64,000 bases of DNA from Flavobacterium psychrotolerans (GCF_003097635.1 NZ_QCZI01000004.1:169034-233033), one strand, 5' to 3'. Positions 54,695 to 64,000 are shown, counted from the first letter of the stretch. Made by a program: numbers and translations. The notes: generated by a model not told the origin, from the letters alone.

Positions 54695-55567
54695 CTATCC
54701 CATAATCTCTTTTACTTTTTTCCCTATTTCAGCAGGAGAATCCACCACGTGAATCCCACACTCTCTCATAATTCTCTTTTTAGCTTCGGCGGTATCATCC
54801 GTTCCACCAACAATAGCTCCCGCATGCCCCATGGTTCTTCCTTTTGGTGCTGTTTCACCAGCGATAAAACCTACAACCGGTTTACGGTTTCCGTCGGCTT
54901 TAATCCAATTGGCTGCATCGGCTTCCAGTTGTCCTCCAATTTCACCAATCATAACAATACATTTGGTTTCTGGATCATTCATCAATAATTCAACGGCTTC
55001 TTTAGTGGTGGTACCAATGATGGGATCTCCACCTATACCTATAGCTGTTGTAATTCCCATTCCTTGTTTTACCACTTGGTCAGCAGCTTCATACGTTAAT
55101 GTTCCTGATTTTGAAACAATACCAACAGTACCTTTTTTGAAAACAAAACCGGGCATAATCCCTACTTTTGCTTCCCCTGGCGTGATTACTCCCGGACAGT
55201 TTGGCCCTATTAATCGGCAATTCTTACCTTGAATATAAGCATAGGCCTTAATCATATCTGACACAGGAATCCCTTCGGTAATAGTGATAATCACTTTAAT
55301 TCCAGCTTCGGCAGCCTCCATAATTGCATCCGCTGCGAAAGCGGGCGGAACAAAAATAATAGTTGTATCGGCTCCAGCTTGTTCAACAGCATCTTTTACA
55401 GTATTAAAAACTGGACGGTCTAAATGGGTTGTCCCTCCTTTTCCTGGAGTCACGCCACCAACAACGTTAGTTCCGTATTCAATCATTTGAGAAGCGTGAA
55501 AAGTTCCTTCACTTCCTGTAAAACCTTGAACAATTATTTTAGAATCTTTATTGACTAAAACACTCAT
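54695..55567 (-). CDS. sucD: succinyl-CoA synthetase alpha subunit
   Basis: ADP/GDP-forming succinate-CoA ligase alpha subunit, 290 residues, TCA cycle. Key features: the CoA-binding [19 protein letters not shown] region, GPNCPGVI, and the phosphohistidine in [10 protein letters not shown]. The beta subunit gene sucC is not adjacent, as is usual in flavobacteria. TATTTTTG at 55606-55613 is a likely -7 box. Confidence 0.97.
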   Translation of the reverse strand: MSVLVNKDSKIIVQGFTGSEGTFHASQMIEYGTNVVGGVTPGKGGTTHLDRPVFNTVKDAVEQAGADTTIIFVPPAFAADAIMEAAEAGIKVIITITEGIPVSDMIKAYAYIQGKNCRLIGPNCPGVITPGEAKVGIMPGFVFKKGTVGIVSKSGTLTYEAADQVVKQGMGITTAIGIGGDPIIGTTTKEAVELLMNDPETKCIVMIGEIGGQLEADAANWIKADGNRKPVVGFIAGETAPKGRTMGHAGAIVGGTDDTAEAKKRIMRECGIHVVDSPAEIGKKVKEIMG

Positions 55568-55664
55568 GATATATCTTTTAAATATTATTTTTTGAAATAG
55601 TGACGCAAAAATAAGGTTTTAGACACAATAAATATCGTCTTTTTATCAAAAATAGCACGATAAT

Positions 55665-56804
55665 TTAATGTATTTCTACTTTATTTTCATTTTTATAAGG
55701 ATAGCCATAACTGATGAATGTGCTTTCTGTATTTGGGAAGGTGGCAATCCAGATTTTTTTAAATTTCATGAAGGTCCTTTCTTCAGGATAAACAGGCACA
55801 TTCATTTCTTTATAAGCCCATTTATTAGCGTCTATTGACTCCAAACCATGACAATATCGGTTTGTTTTATATTTTGAGACATAGGGCTTTAATTCTGGAT
55901 ATTCATCAATTCCTTTTACGCAAATCAGGAGTTGTTTTACATTTCCTGAATACAAATTAAAAGATAAATAATTGTCCCACAAACCAAACAAACATAGAAA
56001 AGGCAGAAATCCGATTATAAAAAAAACTACTAAATTAAGCTTATTTTTAAAAAAATGAAGAGAAATTTGAAACGTATTTTCATCCAAAAACAGTAACCAA
56101 ACATAAATCATCATGGTTAAATTCCAAGGCCAAACCACTACATTTTGATTCCGTCCCACTAAAAGCAACAATATTATAAGATGCATTATGATTGCGAAAT
56201 AGGCTGTGAATCGCTTCTTTTTCATGAACAACAATCCAAATCCAATTGCAGTTTCGATGACCGCTAATAACAATCCTGAATAATGAATCCAATTTTGAGA
56301 AAGGATTACATCTGGAAAATGAAAAAAGCATTTTAAAATCATTTGCTCCCAAATTGAATATAAAAAACCGCCATTAAATTTATGCAAGCCACTATAAATG
56401 TACGTTACACCTATTAAAAAGGATAACAAACCTAAAAACTGATTGGTATTTTTAGCATAAAAAAGATAAAAGACAAATAGCAACAGGTATTGATATTCCC
56501 ATGGTTGCCAGCGCATTTGATCGAGAAAACAGGACGCCATTTCGGTAAGTAAGACTAGGACAATAAAATGTCTTTTTTCGGTAAATACAAATGCACAAAA
56601 AAGACCAAAGAACGAACCCAGAAACAACAGTAAATGAATTTGATTTGGTAAATTAGGAGAAAAATCAAATGGTGGAATTACAGGAAACAATCGGTCTGAC
56701 AGCCAAAGTTTGTAACTTATGCCTTTAGCAATAGCCCATGACAGGCAGGTTATTCTAATTAGTAATACTTCCTTGGAATGTGTTTTTGAAATGCTGATTT
56801 TCAT
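55665..56804 (-). CDS. polytopic membrane protein, HTTM/DoxX-like, unknown function
   Basis: A 379-residue protein with about eight to nine hydrophobic segments and a soluble C-terminal tail of about 100 residues. The segment TYIYSGLHKFNGGFL resembles the xSGxxKxxxxF pattern of HTTM/DoxX-like membrane proteins. No biochemical function is known. It begins 6 bp after the NTF2-like gene and is likely co-transcribed with the lipid A genes upstream. Confidence 0.65.
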   Translation of the reverse strand: MKISISKTHSKEVLLIRITCLSWAIAKGISYKLWLSDRLFPVIPPFDFSPNLPNQIHLLLFLGSFFGLFCAFVFTEKRHFIVLVLLTEMASCFLDQMRWQPWEYQYLLLFVFYLFYAKNTNQFLGLLSFLIGVTYIYSGLHKFNGGFLYSIWEQMILKCFFHFPDVILSQNWIHYSGLLLAVIETAIGFGLLFMKKKRFTAYFAIIMHLIILLLLVGRNQNVVVWPWNLTMMIYVWLLFLDENTFQISLHFFKNKLNLVVFFIIGFLPFLCLFGLWDNYLSFNLYSGNVKQLLICVKGIDEYPELKPYVSKYKTNRYCHGLESIDANKWAYKEMNVPVYPEERTFMKFKKIWIATFPNTESTFISYGYPYKNENKVEIH

Positions 56805-56810
56805 CCTAAT

Positions 56811-57173
56811 TTAGGACGATTGGCTCATTTGATAGCCTCTAAAAAGTTTATCGTCCTTGAGTTCCCAAATCACGATAATGTGTGCCAAAAGCATTTCCTC
56901 CCTTGGATTTTCTATTGTTTTAATATAATGGGAATAACGAACAGAAACCGAATTTCCTTCTTTGAGTATATGGCTTATTTTAACCTTTGATCTTACGTAT
57001 GCTTTGCCTAATACATTGGCAAAGTCTAATAGCTCTTTACGATTCATTTGAATAAATCCCTTGCTGCTATTCCAATCCAAAATAACTTCTGGATGCAAAA
57101 ATGTATCTAAAATGGTGCCATTGATTAAGGCATCTGATTTGTAGAGCTCCTGAATAATTTGTTTAGCAGACAT
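56811..57173 (-). CDS. NTF2-like/SnoaL-like small protein
   Basis: A 120-residue protein matching the cone-shaped NTF2 fold: a helical start (SAKQIIQELYKSDALING), then LDTFLHPEVILDWNSSKGF, and closing beta strands (VSVRYSHYIKTI; AHIIVIWELKDDKLFRGYQMS). These folds serve as enzymes or binding domains, and the role here is unknown. It starts 2 bp after the LpxD-like gene. Confidence 0.75.
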   Translation of the reverse strand: MSAKQIIQELYKSDALINGTILDTFLHPEVILDWNSSKGFIQMNRKELLDFANVLGKAYVRSKVKISHILKEGNSVSVRYSHYIKTIENPREEMLLAHIIVIWELKDDKLFRGYQMSQSS

Positions 57174-57175
57174 AA

Positions 57176-58105
57176 TTACTTTAGTTTATTTAAGATTTCC
57201 GGAATTTTTTTAATATTCGCCAGTTGTTTAAGTTTTTCCCTCGATTCTTCAATGGGTGTTCCGAAATAAGATTTTCCGCCCTCAACCGATTTAGTAACTC
57301 CGGTTTGTCCCATAATTACGGCCTTCGCCCCAATGGTGATACCGCTTGTTGTACCTACCTGCCCCCAAAGTGTTACCTCATCTTCAATGATTACACAACC
57401 TGCTATACCAGTTTGTGATGCAATGAGACATTTTTTTCCGATAATGGTATCGTGACCAACATGCACTTGATTATCAATTTTTGTTCCTTCTCCAATAGTC
57501 GTGTCTCCCGTTACTCCTTTATCTATGGTACAAAGTGCTCCTATTCCGACATTGTCTTGGATAACGACTCTTCCTCCTGAAATTAATTGGTCAAACCCGT
57601 CAGGTCGTTTTTTATAATAAAACGCATCAGCACCAAGAATGGTTCCCGCATGAATGATCACATTGTCGCCAATTACCGTATAATCATAAATGGAAACGTT
57701 GGAATGAATCAAACAATTTTTACCTATAACAACATGATTCCCAACAAAAGTATTCGGCTGAATTACAGTCCCTTTTCCAACTTTAGCGGAAGCTGAAATT
57801 GAAACTGCCGAAAATTGAAACGGTTTAAAATGATTCGTTAATGTATTGAAATCCCTAAAAGGATCATCAGAAATCAACAAGGCTTTGCCTTCCGGACAAT
57901 CCACCGCTTTGTTAATCAAAATAATAGTTGCTGCAGATTGTAGCGCTTTATCATAATATTTTGGATGATCTACAAACACGATATCCCCGGGTTCTACAAC
58001 ATGAATTTCATTCATGCCGTGAACAGAAAAGTTTTTATCGCCAACAAATTTGCAATTCAGCAAACTGGCAATTTCTTGTAAAGAATACGCTTTTGGAAAT
58101 TTCAT
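57176..58105 (-). CDS. LpxD-like acyltransferase (second paralogue)
   Basis: A 309-residue UDP-3-O-acylglucosamine N-acyltransferase homologue. It has the N-terminal uridine-binding-like domain (about 1-100) and a hexapeptide beta-helix with the catalytic-type histidine in [10 protein letters not shown]. It is shorter than the true LpxD at 60996-62024 and lacks the long C-terminal helix, ending EILNKLK. It may use another sugar nucleotide or chain length. It starts 12 bp downstream of efp. Confidence 0.85.
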   Translation of the reverse strand: MKFPKAYSLQEIASLLNCKFVGDKNFSVHGMNEIHVVEPGDIVFVDHPKYYDKALQSAATIILINKAVDCPEGKALLISDDPFRDFNTLTNHFKPFQFSAVSISASAKVGKGTVIQPNTFVGNHVVIGKNCLIHSNVSIYDYTVIGDNVIIHAGTILGADAFYYKKRPDGFDQLISGGRVVIQDNVGIGALCTIDKGVTGDTTIGEGTKIDNQVHVGHDTIIGKKCLIASQTGIAGCVIIEDEVTLWGQVGTTSGITIGAKAVIMGQTGVTKSVEGGKSYFGTPIEESREKLKQLANIKKIPEILNKLK

Positions 58106-58117
58106 ACAATCAATTAT

Positions 58118-58681
58118 TTACTTCACACGCTCCATATAATTCCCGTTTGTTGTATCAATTTTAATTTTGTCACCTTCATTTATAAACAAAGGAACGTTTA
58201 CCGTTGCTCCGGTTTCTACTGTTGCCGATTTGGTGGCGTTTGTAGCCGTATTCCCTTTTACACCTGGTTCAGCATAAGTCACTTCTAGTATTACAGAGGC
58301 CGGCATATCTACTGATAATGGCAAATCGGTTTCAGTGTTGATACTTACCATTACGTTTTCTCCTTCTTTCAATAAATCTGGTGAATCCAGAATATTTTTA
58401 TTTAATGAAATCTGTTCGAAAGATTCTACATTCATAAAATGAAACAAATCGCCTTCTGGATACAAAAACTGAAATTTGTGATTTTCAACTCGAACTTCCT
58501 CAATTTTGTGACCCGCTGAAAAAGTATTGTCCAACACTTTTCCGTTTGAAAGGCTTCTTAATTTTGTTCTCACAAAAGCAGGTCCTTTTCCTGGTTTAAC
58601 ATGAAGGAATTCGATGATTTTGTAAATATCATTATTGTATTTTATGCACAATCCGTTTTTAATATCTGATGTAGATGCCAT
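58118..58681 (-). CDS. efp: elongation factor P
   Basis: EF-P of 187 residues, which helps ribosomes pass polyproline stretches. The start is the ATG giving MASTSDIKNGLCIKYN; a longer frame from 58720 adds 13 residues without family support. The loop lysine of KPGKGPAF (about residue 34) lies at the tRNA acceptor end and may be modified. Three-domain layout is complete and ends with the INTDTNGNYMERVK-like C-terminus. Confidence 0.97.
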   Translation of the reverse strand: MASTSDIKNGLCIKYNNDIYKIIEFLHVKPGKGPAFVRTKLRSLSNGKVLDNTFSAGHKIEEVRVENHKFQFLYPEGDLFHFMNVESFEQISLNKNILDSPDLLKEGENVMVSINTETDLPLSVDMPASVILEVTYAEPGVKGNTATNATKSATVETGATVNVPLFINEGDKIKIDTTNGNYMERVK

Positions 58682-58710
58682 TGGTATTTTTTTTGTTTTC
58701 CTCACCCCGA

Positions 58711-58729
58711 CCCTCTCCAAAGGAGAGGG
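58711..58729. repeat. perfect CCCTCTCC/GGAGAGGG hairpin
   Basis: CCCTCTCC and GGAGAGGG flank AAA between lpxA and efp, in a C-rich block (58701-58735) that resembles dispersed flavobacterial intergenic repeats. It is not followed by a T run on the operon strand, so it is not a standard terminator. Confidence 0.5.
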
Positions 58730-58802
58730 AGACGAAAAGTGATATTGTTAATAGATAATTTTGTTATTTATTTTTTACTTTTTCCCTCCGCTTGATTAGG
58801 GA

Positions 58803-59588
58803 TTAATAATTTCCAGAATACCCCTTCATGACACCTCTTGAAGAGTTTCTGATGAAATCTAAAATTTCGTCCCGTTCCGGAGTTGCCTCCATTTCGGCTT
58901 CAATAATACCAACCGCTTGGGAAGTATTGTAATTTTTTTGATACAGAATTCTATATATATCTTGAATTTCTCTGATTTTTTCGGTGGTGAACCCTCTTCT
59001 TCTTAATCCTACCGAATTAATTCCTACATAAGATAAAGGTTCTTTTGCGGCTTTTGTAAATGGCGGAACGTCTTTTCTAACCAACGACCCTCCAGAAATC
59101 ATGGCGTGATCACCAATATGAATGAATTGGTGTACAGCCGCCAAACCTCCAATAACTGCAAATTTACCAACGATAACGTGACCCGCGAGGGCAACACCGT
59201 TTACAATAATTGCATTATCTCCAATATGACAATCGTGGGCAATGTGAGCCGTTGCCATAACCAAACAATTGTTTCCCAATGTAGTTTGACCGGAGGCAAT
59301 TGTACCTCTGTTAATGGTGACGCATTCTCTAATCGTACAATTGTCACCAATGACGGCAAGAGAATCTTCTCCTCCAAATTTTAAATCTTGCGGAACGGCT
59401 GATATAACTGCCCCAGGGAAAATATTGCAGTTCTTTCCAATTCTTGCGCCTTCCATAATGGTTACATTAGAACCAATCCAAGTTCCATCGCCTATGACAA
59501 CATTATTATGAATGGTTGTAAAAGGTTCGATTACAACATTTTTGGCGATTTTTGCTCCAGGATGAACGTATGCTAAGGGTTGATTCAT
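58803..59588 (-). CDS. lpxA: UDP-N-acetylglucosamine acyltransferase
   Basis: First enzyme of lipid A synthesis, adding a 3-hydroxyacyl chain to UDP-GlcNAc. The 261-residue protein is a left-handed beta-helix with the family core ATAHIAHDCHIGDN (catalytic histidine) and the C-terminal helical end (LRRRGFTTEKIREIQDIYRIL). It follows lpxC/fabZ by 15 bp. Confidence 0.97.
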   Translation of the reverse strand: MNQPLAYVHPGAKIAKNVVIEPFTTIHNNVVIGDGTWIGSNVTIMEGARIGKNCNIFPGAVISAVPQDLKFGGEDSLAVIGDNCTIRECVTINRGTIASGQTTLGNNCLVMATAHIAHDCHIGDNAIIVNGVALAGHVIVGKFAVIGGLAAVHQFIHIGDHAMISGGSLVRKDVPPFTKAAKEPLSYVGINSVGLRRRGFTTEKIREIQDIYRILYQKNYNTSQAVGIIEAEMEATPERDEILDFIRNSSRGVMKGYSGNY

Positions 59589-59603
59589 GTTGTATTTCTT
59601 TCT

Positions 59604-60992
59604 TTATTGTTTTCTTGCAATTTGGGCCATCAATTCAGCCTCAGCTACTAATTTACCATTGGCATACGCTTTGGCTTGCATGTGGCAAATACCTCGTCTA
59701 ATAGGAGTAATCAAATCGCATTTAAATATCAAAGTATCGCCGGGCAGCACCTTATTTTTAAACTTAACATTATCAATTTTCATAAAAAAAGTAAGATAAT
59801 TTTCTGGATCTGGCACCGTGCTGAGTACCAATATCCCTCCAGTTTGCGCCATCGCTTCAACAATTATAACCCCTGGCATTACTGGCGCCTCTGGAAAATG
59901 CCCTATAAAAAACCCCTCATTCATGGTGACATTTTTCATTCCAACAACATGACTTTCAGACATTTCTATAATTCTGTCAATGAATAAAAATGGAGGACGA
60001 TGTGGCAAAATACTCATAATTTTATGAATATCCATCAAAGGCTCTTTATTTAAATCATAAACAGGAACATAATTTCGTTGTTCTATTTTGATGATTTTAG
60101 ACACTTTTTTCGCAAATTGAGTATTTACAAAATGTCCAGGCTTATTGGCAATTACTTTTCCTTGTATTCTTGTTCCAATGAGTGCCAAATCACCAATTAC
60201 GTCAAGTAATTTATGTCTAGCGGCCTCATTGGGGTAATGCAAAGTCAAATTATCTAAAATGCCATTTGGTTTAACCGAAATATCTTCTTTTCCAAATGCC
60301 ACTTTCAAATGATCCATCGTTTTTGAGGAAATCTCCTTATCCACATAAACAATCGCATTATTCAAATCGCCTCCTTTTATTAATCCTTCCTCTAAAAGAG
60401 TTTCCAATTCATGGAGAAAACTAAAAGTTCTTGCATTTGCAATCTCTGTTTTAAAATCTAAAATGTTTTTCAAAGTGGCATTTTGTGTTCCTAGCACTTT
60501 TGTCCCAAAATCTACCATCGCCGTAACTTGGTAATCGTCACTTGGCATCAGAATAATTTCACTTCCGGTTGCTTCATCCGTAAAAGAAATAATGTCTTTT
60601 ACAACATAAACATTTCTTTTTGCATCTTGCTCTTCTACCCCGGCTTTTTCTATCGCTTCAACAAAAAATTTAGAAGAACCATCCATAATAGGCAATTCTG
60701 ATGCGTTTAATTCAACAATCACGTTGTCAATATCGCAACCCACAAATGCGGCTAAAACATGTTCCGGAGTTTGAATTTTTACCCCTAATTTTTCTAAATT
60801 CGTCCCTCGTTGCGTATTTACCACGTAGTTCGCATCTGCTTCAATGACTGGACTTCCTTCTAAATCTAAACGAACAAAAGTATATCCGTTATTTACCGGT
60901 GCGGGTTTAAAAGTTATCTTAACTTCTTTACCTGTGTGCAACCCAACTCCAATAAGAGAAATTTCACTCTTGATGGTCTTTTGTTTAACCAT
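59604..60992 (-). CDS. lpxC/fabZ: bifunctional UDP-3-O-acyl-GlcNAc deacetylase / 3-hydroxyacyl-ACP dehydratase
   Basis: A 462-residue fusion typical of Bacteroidota. The N-terminal LpxC part (about 1-305) has the zinc site in TPEHVLAAF and HKLLD (RHKLLDVIGDLALIG). The C-terminal FabZ part (about 318-462) has LPHRPPFLFIDRI and the active-site histidine in GHFPEAPVMPGV. It commits lipid A synthesis and supplies unsaturated acyl-ACP. It starts 3 bp after lpxD. Confidence 0.97.
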   Translation of the reverse strand: MVKQKTIKSEISLIGVGLHTGKEVKITFKPAPVNNGYTFVRLDLEGSPVIEADANYVVNTQRGTNLEKLGVKIQTPEHVLAAFVGCDIDNVIVELNASELPIMDGSSKFFVEAIEKAGVEEQDAKRNVYVVKDIISFTDEATGSEIILMPSDDYQVTAMVDFGTKVLGTQNATLKNILDFKTEIANARTFSFLHELETLLEEGLIKGGDLNNAIVYVDKEISSKTMDHLKVAFGKEDISVKPNGILDNLTLHYPNEAARHKLLDVIGDLALIGTRIQGKVIANKPGHFVNTQFAKKVSKIIKIEQRNYVPVYDLNKEPLMDIHKIMSILPHRPPFLFIDRIIEMSESHVVGMKNVTMNEGFFIGHFPEAPVMPGVIIVEAMAQTGGILVLSTVPDPENYLTFFMKIDNVKFKNKVLPGDTLIFKCDLITPIRRGICHMQAKAYANGKLVAEAELMAQIARKQ

Positions 60993-60995
60993 GGT

Positions 60996-62024
60996 CTACT
61001 CTTTATTATTTATTGTTTTTTTTAATTCTTCAAATTCTGAAATAATTTTCGGTAAATTCTTGAAATGCACGTATGATTTACTGAAATCATTATAACCAAA
61101 AGTAGGACTTCCTTGCAAAATCTCACCGTCTTTTATGCTTCTTCCCACACCCGATTGTGCTTGAATACGAACATTATTTCCAATCGTTAGATGTCCCGAA
61201 ACTCCAACTTGCCCCCCAATCATGCAATTTTTACCAATTTTTGTAGAACCGGCAATTCCCGTTTGCGCTGCAATTACGGTATTTTCTCCAATTTCTACAT
61301 TGTGGGCAATCTGAATTTGATTATCCAGCTTCACACCTTTTCTAATTATGGTAGAACCCATTGTGGCTCTATCTATTGTGGTGCAAGACCCAATATCCAC
61401 ATAATCTTCAATAATTACATTACCTATTTGTGGTATTTTAGAATAGGTTCCGTCAGCATGCGGTGCAAAACCAAACCCGTCAGAACCAATTATTGAACCG
61501 GAATGAATGACACAATAATTCCCGATTACGGTTTCTGAATAAATTTTAGCTCCAGCGAAAATAGTGACATTATTGCCAATAATTACATTGTCGCCAATAA
61601 AACAATTGGGATAAATTTTGACGCTGTCACCTAAAACAACATTCATTCCTATGTAACTAAAACTTCCCAAATACAACTGGGAACCGTATTTTACATTTTC
61701 GGAAATTACCGAAGGTTGTTCAATTCCTACTTTATTGTTTTTAACTTCATTATAAAACTCCAGTAATTTAGAAAAGGATTGATACGCATCTTCCACTTTT
61801 ATAAGCGTGGTAGTCAATTCATTTTCAGCCACAAACGAAGTATTTACAATAGTTATCGTAGCCTGCGTAGAATAAATATAGTGTAAATATTTAGGATTAG
61901 ACAAAAAAGTCAACGATCCTTCTTTCCCTTCCTCAATCTTAGACAATCTAAAAACTTCAGCTTTGGGATTCCCCACCACTACTCCCTCTAAAATACCTGC
62001 AATTTGTTCTGCTGTAAATTTCAT
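60996..62024 (-). CDS. lpxD: UDP-3-O-(3-hydroxyacyl)glucosamine N-acyltransferase
   Basis: Third enzyme of lipid A synthesis, 342 residues. N-terminal uridine-binding domain (about 1-100), hexapeptide beta-helix with catalytic histidine in [13 protein letters not shown], and the C-terminal helix region ([24 protein letters not shown]). First gene of the lpx operon; TATTTTTG at 62122-62129 is a possible -7 box. Confidence 0.96.
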   Translation of the reverse strand: MKFTAEQIAGILEGVVVGNPKAEVFRLSKIEEGKEGSLTFLSNPKYLHYIYSTQATITIVNTSFVAENELTTTLIKVEDAYQSFSKLLEFYNEVKNNKVGIEQPSVISENVKYGSQLYLGSFSYIGMNVVLGDSVKIYPNCFIGDNVIIGNNVTIFAGAKIYSETVIGNYCVIHSGSIIGSDGFGFAPHADGTYSKIPQIGNVIIEDYVDIGSCTTIDRATMGSTIIRKGVKLDNQIQIAHNVEIGENTVIAAQTGIAGSTKIGKNCMIGGQVGVSGHLTIGNNVRIQAQSGVGRSIKDGEILQGSPTFGYNDFSKSYVHFKNLPKIISEFEELKKTINNKE

Positions 62025-62148
62025 CTTATCTGATTGTATTTTCCATTGGCATAAGATGGAACTCGCTATTTATAGTTCTCTTTAACATTCAAAAAAATAG
62101 ATTGGCTCGTTTCATTTCGACAAAAATATAAAAAATAGATTTTAGTTG

Positions 62149-63393
62149 CTACTTTTCTAAGAGTTGTTTTGGATAACAAATATAATATTTAGTTACTGGT
62201 TTTGATAATGCTTTTAAATTCAATTGATCGGATGCTTCAGCAACATCTTCTATCGTTTTGTCTTTTTTCCAAATTCGTATCGGCTCGGCGTCTTTGCTGT
62301 AGGCCTGATTTTTTATTTTTCCTTTAAAAATAAAATACTGGGAATCCTGTTGTGAAAGATTATTTTCCTCAGAAAATCGCTCTATATAGCCATGAATTTC
62401 GTCAACAGGAAACTTTTCACTACTCAATTTAATTTTTAACAAGTCTCGGTTAATAATCATTTTACTCAACGAACTCAAGATAAAATCATCATGATGCTGC
62501 CACGCCTTTAATGCACTAACAATATCAAAATCATCCAATTGTGAGAATTGATTCAAAACAATAGCATCAAAATCTATTAATTCAACTTTATTTTCCATGA
62601 AAAAAAACAAGGGCTCACTGCAAGGTAGAATTATGCCTTTTAGCGTCAATTCTTTAGCTCTTTTTAGGACTTTCGTCAAAATTAATTCGGCAACTAAACT
62701 GGTTTTGTGTAAATAGGCTTGCCAATACATCAATCGTCTGGCCATCAAGAATTTTTCGACAGAATAAATTCCTTTTTCTTCTATTACCAATACATCATCA
62801 ACAACATTCATCATTTGTATTAATCGATCGGAATTGATGTTCCCCTCGGCAACACCAGTATAAAAGCTATCCCGTTTCAGGTAATCCATTCGGTCCATAT
62901 CCAGCTGACTGGAAATTAATTGCAGCATGAATTTTCTATGATAATCTCCTTTAAATATTTGAATAGCCAAGGCTAATTTTCCGTCAAACTCTTCATTAAG
63001 TTTATCCATAAAGAGCAACGAAATGGCTTCATGATTCACATTTTCCACAATACTGTGTTCCATTGCATGTGAAAACGGACCGTGACCAATGTCATGCAAA
63101 AGTATTGCAACAAATAGGGCGTTTTCCTCTTCTTTAGAAATAGCAACACCCTTAAACCGCAAAACTTCAATGGCCTTTTGCATAATGTGCATACACCCTA
63201 AAGCGTGGTGAAAACGGGTGTGATTGGCTCCAGGATAGACCAAATAGGACAATCCCATTTGGGAAATGCGTCGCAATCGCTGAAAATAAGGATGCTGGAT
63301 TAAATCGTAGAGTAATGGATTGGGTAAGGTAATAAACCCATAAATGGGGTCGTTTAGTATTTTTAGTTTGTTGATTTGACTCACTTTTATCAT
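62149..63393 (-). CDS. HD domain phosphohydrolase, SAMHD1/YdhJ-like
   Basis: A 414-residue metal-dependent hydrolase. Motifs in order are RLRRISQMG (typical of dGTPase-like members), HHALGCMHIM with the metal histidine, ILLHDIGHGPFSHAMEH with the HD pair, and QLDMDRMDYLKRDS. Family members cut deoxynucleotide triphosphates or related nucleotides. The physiological substrate here is unknown. The TATCTTTG -7 box (63408-63415) has lost its -33 to the adjoining insertion element. Confidence 0.88.
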   Translation of the reverse strand: MIKVSQINKLKILNDPIYGFITLPNPLLYDLIQHPYFQRLRRISQMGLSYLVYPGANHTRFHHALGCMHIMQKAIEVLRFKGVAISKEEENALFVAILLHDIGHGPFSHAMEHSIVENVNHEAISLLFMDKLNEEFDGKLALAIQIFKGDYHRKFMLQLISSQLDMDRMDYLKRDSFYTGVAEGNINSDRLIQMMNVVDDVLVIEEKGIYSVEKFLMARRLMYWQAYLHKTSLVAELILTKVLKRAKELTLKGIILPCSEPLFFFMENKVELIDFDAIVLNQFSQLDDFDIVSALKAWQHHDDFILSSLSKMIINRDLLKIKLSSEKFPVDEIHGYIERFSEENNLSQQDSQYFIFKGKIKNQAYSKDAEPIRIWKKDKTIEDVAEASDQLNLKALSKPVTKYYICYPKQLLEK

Positions 63394-63407
63394 AAAATTT
63401 TGAGGAA

Positions 63408-63415
63408 CAAAGATA
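63408..63415 (-). promoter_or_regulatory. -7 box of the HD hydrolase promoter, -33 missing
   Basis: On the minus strand TATCTTTG lies 14 bp before the ATG. The place where a -33 would fall (about 63435) is occupied by the presumed end of the IS element. Confidence 0.45.
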
Positions 63416-63480
63416 AGAAATAATAGGTTTAACCCGTTGGGTGTAATTATTTGAAGTAGAAAATATTGGCTAGATATTGG

Positions 63481-63507
63481 TCAAGATACTGAAATTCAGT
63501 ATCTTGA
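63481..63507. terminator. 27-nt palindrome in the IS leader
   Basis: Two 13-bp arms (TCAAGATACTGAA/TTCAGTATCTTGA) are exact reverse complements with one base between them, 23 bp before the transposase ATG. Such a structure can block read-through from neighbouring promoters or hide the transposase start in RNA. Confidence 0.55.
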
Positions 63508-63530
63508 TGTCGCCAAACAAACCAATATCT

Positions 63531-64000
63531 ATGTCAAATATAGTAAAAAATTATTTTAGAGTTTTAGAAGTTATAAGTTCTTTGAATTGTAAATTAGAGA
63601 ATAAATCAGATGTCGGCAGAAAACAAAAAATGTCTGATTTAGAAGTAGTTGCATTGAGTTTAACAGCTGAATTTATGTCTGTTGATAGTGAAAACTCCCT
63701 GTTTAAAGAAATAAATAGTGAACAAATTTCCAATTTAATTGAACGAAGTCAGTTCAATAAAAGAAGACGAAAATTGTTTTTATTTTTAGAAGAAGTAAGA
63801 ACAAAATTAGCGTCTCGGTTTTTAGAATTTGAAGATTATTTTATCGTGGATAGTATGCCGTTGGAGATTTGCAAATTTGCTCGTCATAGGAGAATTAAAA
63901 TCTGTAAAAAAGATTTTGAATCTGCTCCTTCAAAAGGGTTTTGTGCTTCTCAAAACAACTGGTTTTACGGATATAAATTACACGGAGTTTGTTCTATAAA
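63531..64000 (+). CDS. IS982 family transposase (partial, cut by right edge)
   Basis: About 156 residues are visible from ATG 63531 (MSNIVKNYFRVLEVISSLNC). The first catalytic aspartate lies in IVDSMPLEICKFAR, and the family signature NNWFYGYKLHGV follows. DDE-type enzyme that cuts and pastes or copies the element. The later catalytic residues are outside the window, so activity cannot be judged. No frameshift is seen in the visible part. Confidence 0.88.
   Translation, partial: MSNIVKNYFRVLEVISSLNCKLENKSDVGRKQKMSDLEVVALSLTAEFMSVDSENSLFKEINSEQISNLIERSQFNKRRRKLFLFLEEVRTKLASRFLEFEDYFIVDSMPLEICKFARHRRIKICKKDFESAPSKGFCASQNNWFYGYKLHGVCSI

Larger units (their letters stand above)
63425..64000 (+). 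mobile_element. IS982 family insertion sequence, left part
   Basis: The transposase gene begins at 63531 and runs off the right edge. The left terminus is placed near 63425-63435, where AACCCGTTGGGTG begins, but the exact end and target duplication cannot be fixed without the right end. A 27-nt near-perfect palindrome (63481-63507) lies between the end and the transposase start. Confidence 0.6.

Noticed and set aside
1..64000. tRNA, rRNA or prophage genes
   Set aside because: No T-loop-like GGTTCGAATCC in a tRNA context, no rRNA segments and no phage structural genes were seen. The one GGTTCGAAT match lies within susC.

Overview
The window is AT-rich and almost certainly comes from a flavobacterium (Bacteroidota, Flavobacteriaceae, most like Flavobacterium). 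The evidence is the gliding genes gldF and gldG, type IX secretion (T9SS) C-terminal domains of both type A and type B, a SusC/SusD pair, the fused LpxC/FabZ enzyme, a fused alpha/beta 2-oxoacid dehydrogenase E1, and promoters of the Bacteroidota form TTG-N19..22-TAnnTTTG. No tRNA, rRNA, CRISPR array or prophage was seen.

Positions 1-13350 (minus strand) form a sulfur-ester acquisition locus in two operons. One runs susC, susD, arylsulfatase, a 39-residue membrane peptide, a sterol-desaturase-type hydroxylase and a secreted rhodanese-thioredoxin fusion, ending at a terminator near 4212-4257. The other runs formylglycine-generating enzyme (FGE), a YeiH-type sulfur exporter, cysE and cysteine synthase (cut by the left edge). 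The logic reads as: import a sulfated compound, activate the sulfatase through FGE, release sulfate, and direct sulfur to cysteine. The two promoters match at 24 of 30 positions well beyond the core consensus, and a third, degenerate copy lies at 13673-13702. This shared element is the best candidate for an undescribed regulon.

Positions 13835-19592 (plus) carry a complete urease operon, ureABCEFGD, plus a nickel-type permease, with several overlapping genes. Positions 19888-27807 (minus) hold a 2639-residue T9SS surface protein built from tandem Ig-like repeats, some nearly identical at 243-bp spacing. Positions 28361-35157 contain the E1 enzyme, a 2-oxoglutarate/Fe(II)-type oxygenase, a three-gene operon of small unknown proteins, a secreted endonuclease I and a J-domain/KTSC protein.

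Positions 35354-53877 are mostly housekeeping: hemL, a LysM glucosaminidase lipoprotein, an ACC-deaminase-like PLP enzyme, aldose epimerase, smpB, purC, HAD phosphatase, PhoH, SAM hydroxide adenosyltransferase, gldFG, dnaN, three tandem universal stress proteins and mnmE. Positions 54093-63393 (minus) carry a GIY-YIG-like protein, sucD and the lipid A cluster lpxD, lpxC/fabZ, lpxA with efp and a second lpxD-like gene, followed by an HD phosphohydrolase. The right edge cuts an IS982-type transposase whose insertion appears to have landed in the promoter of the HD gene.
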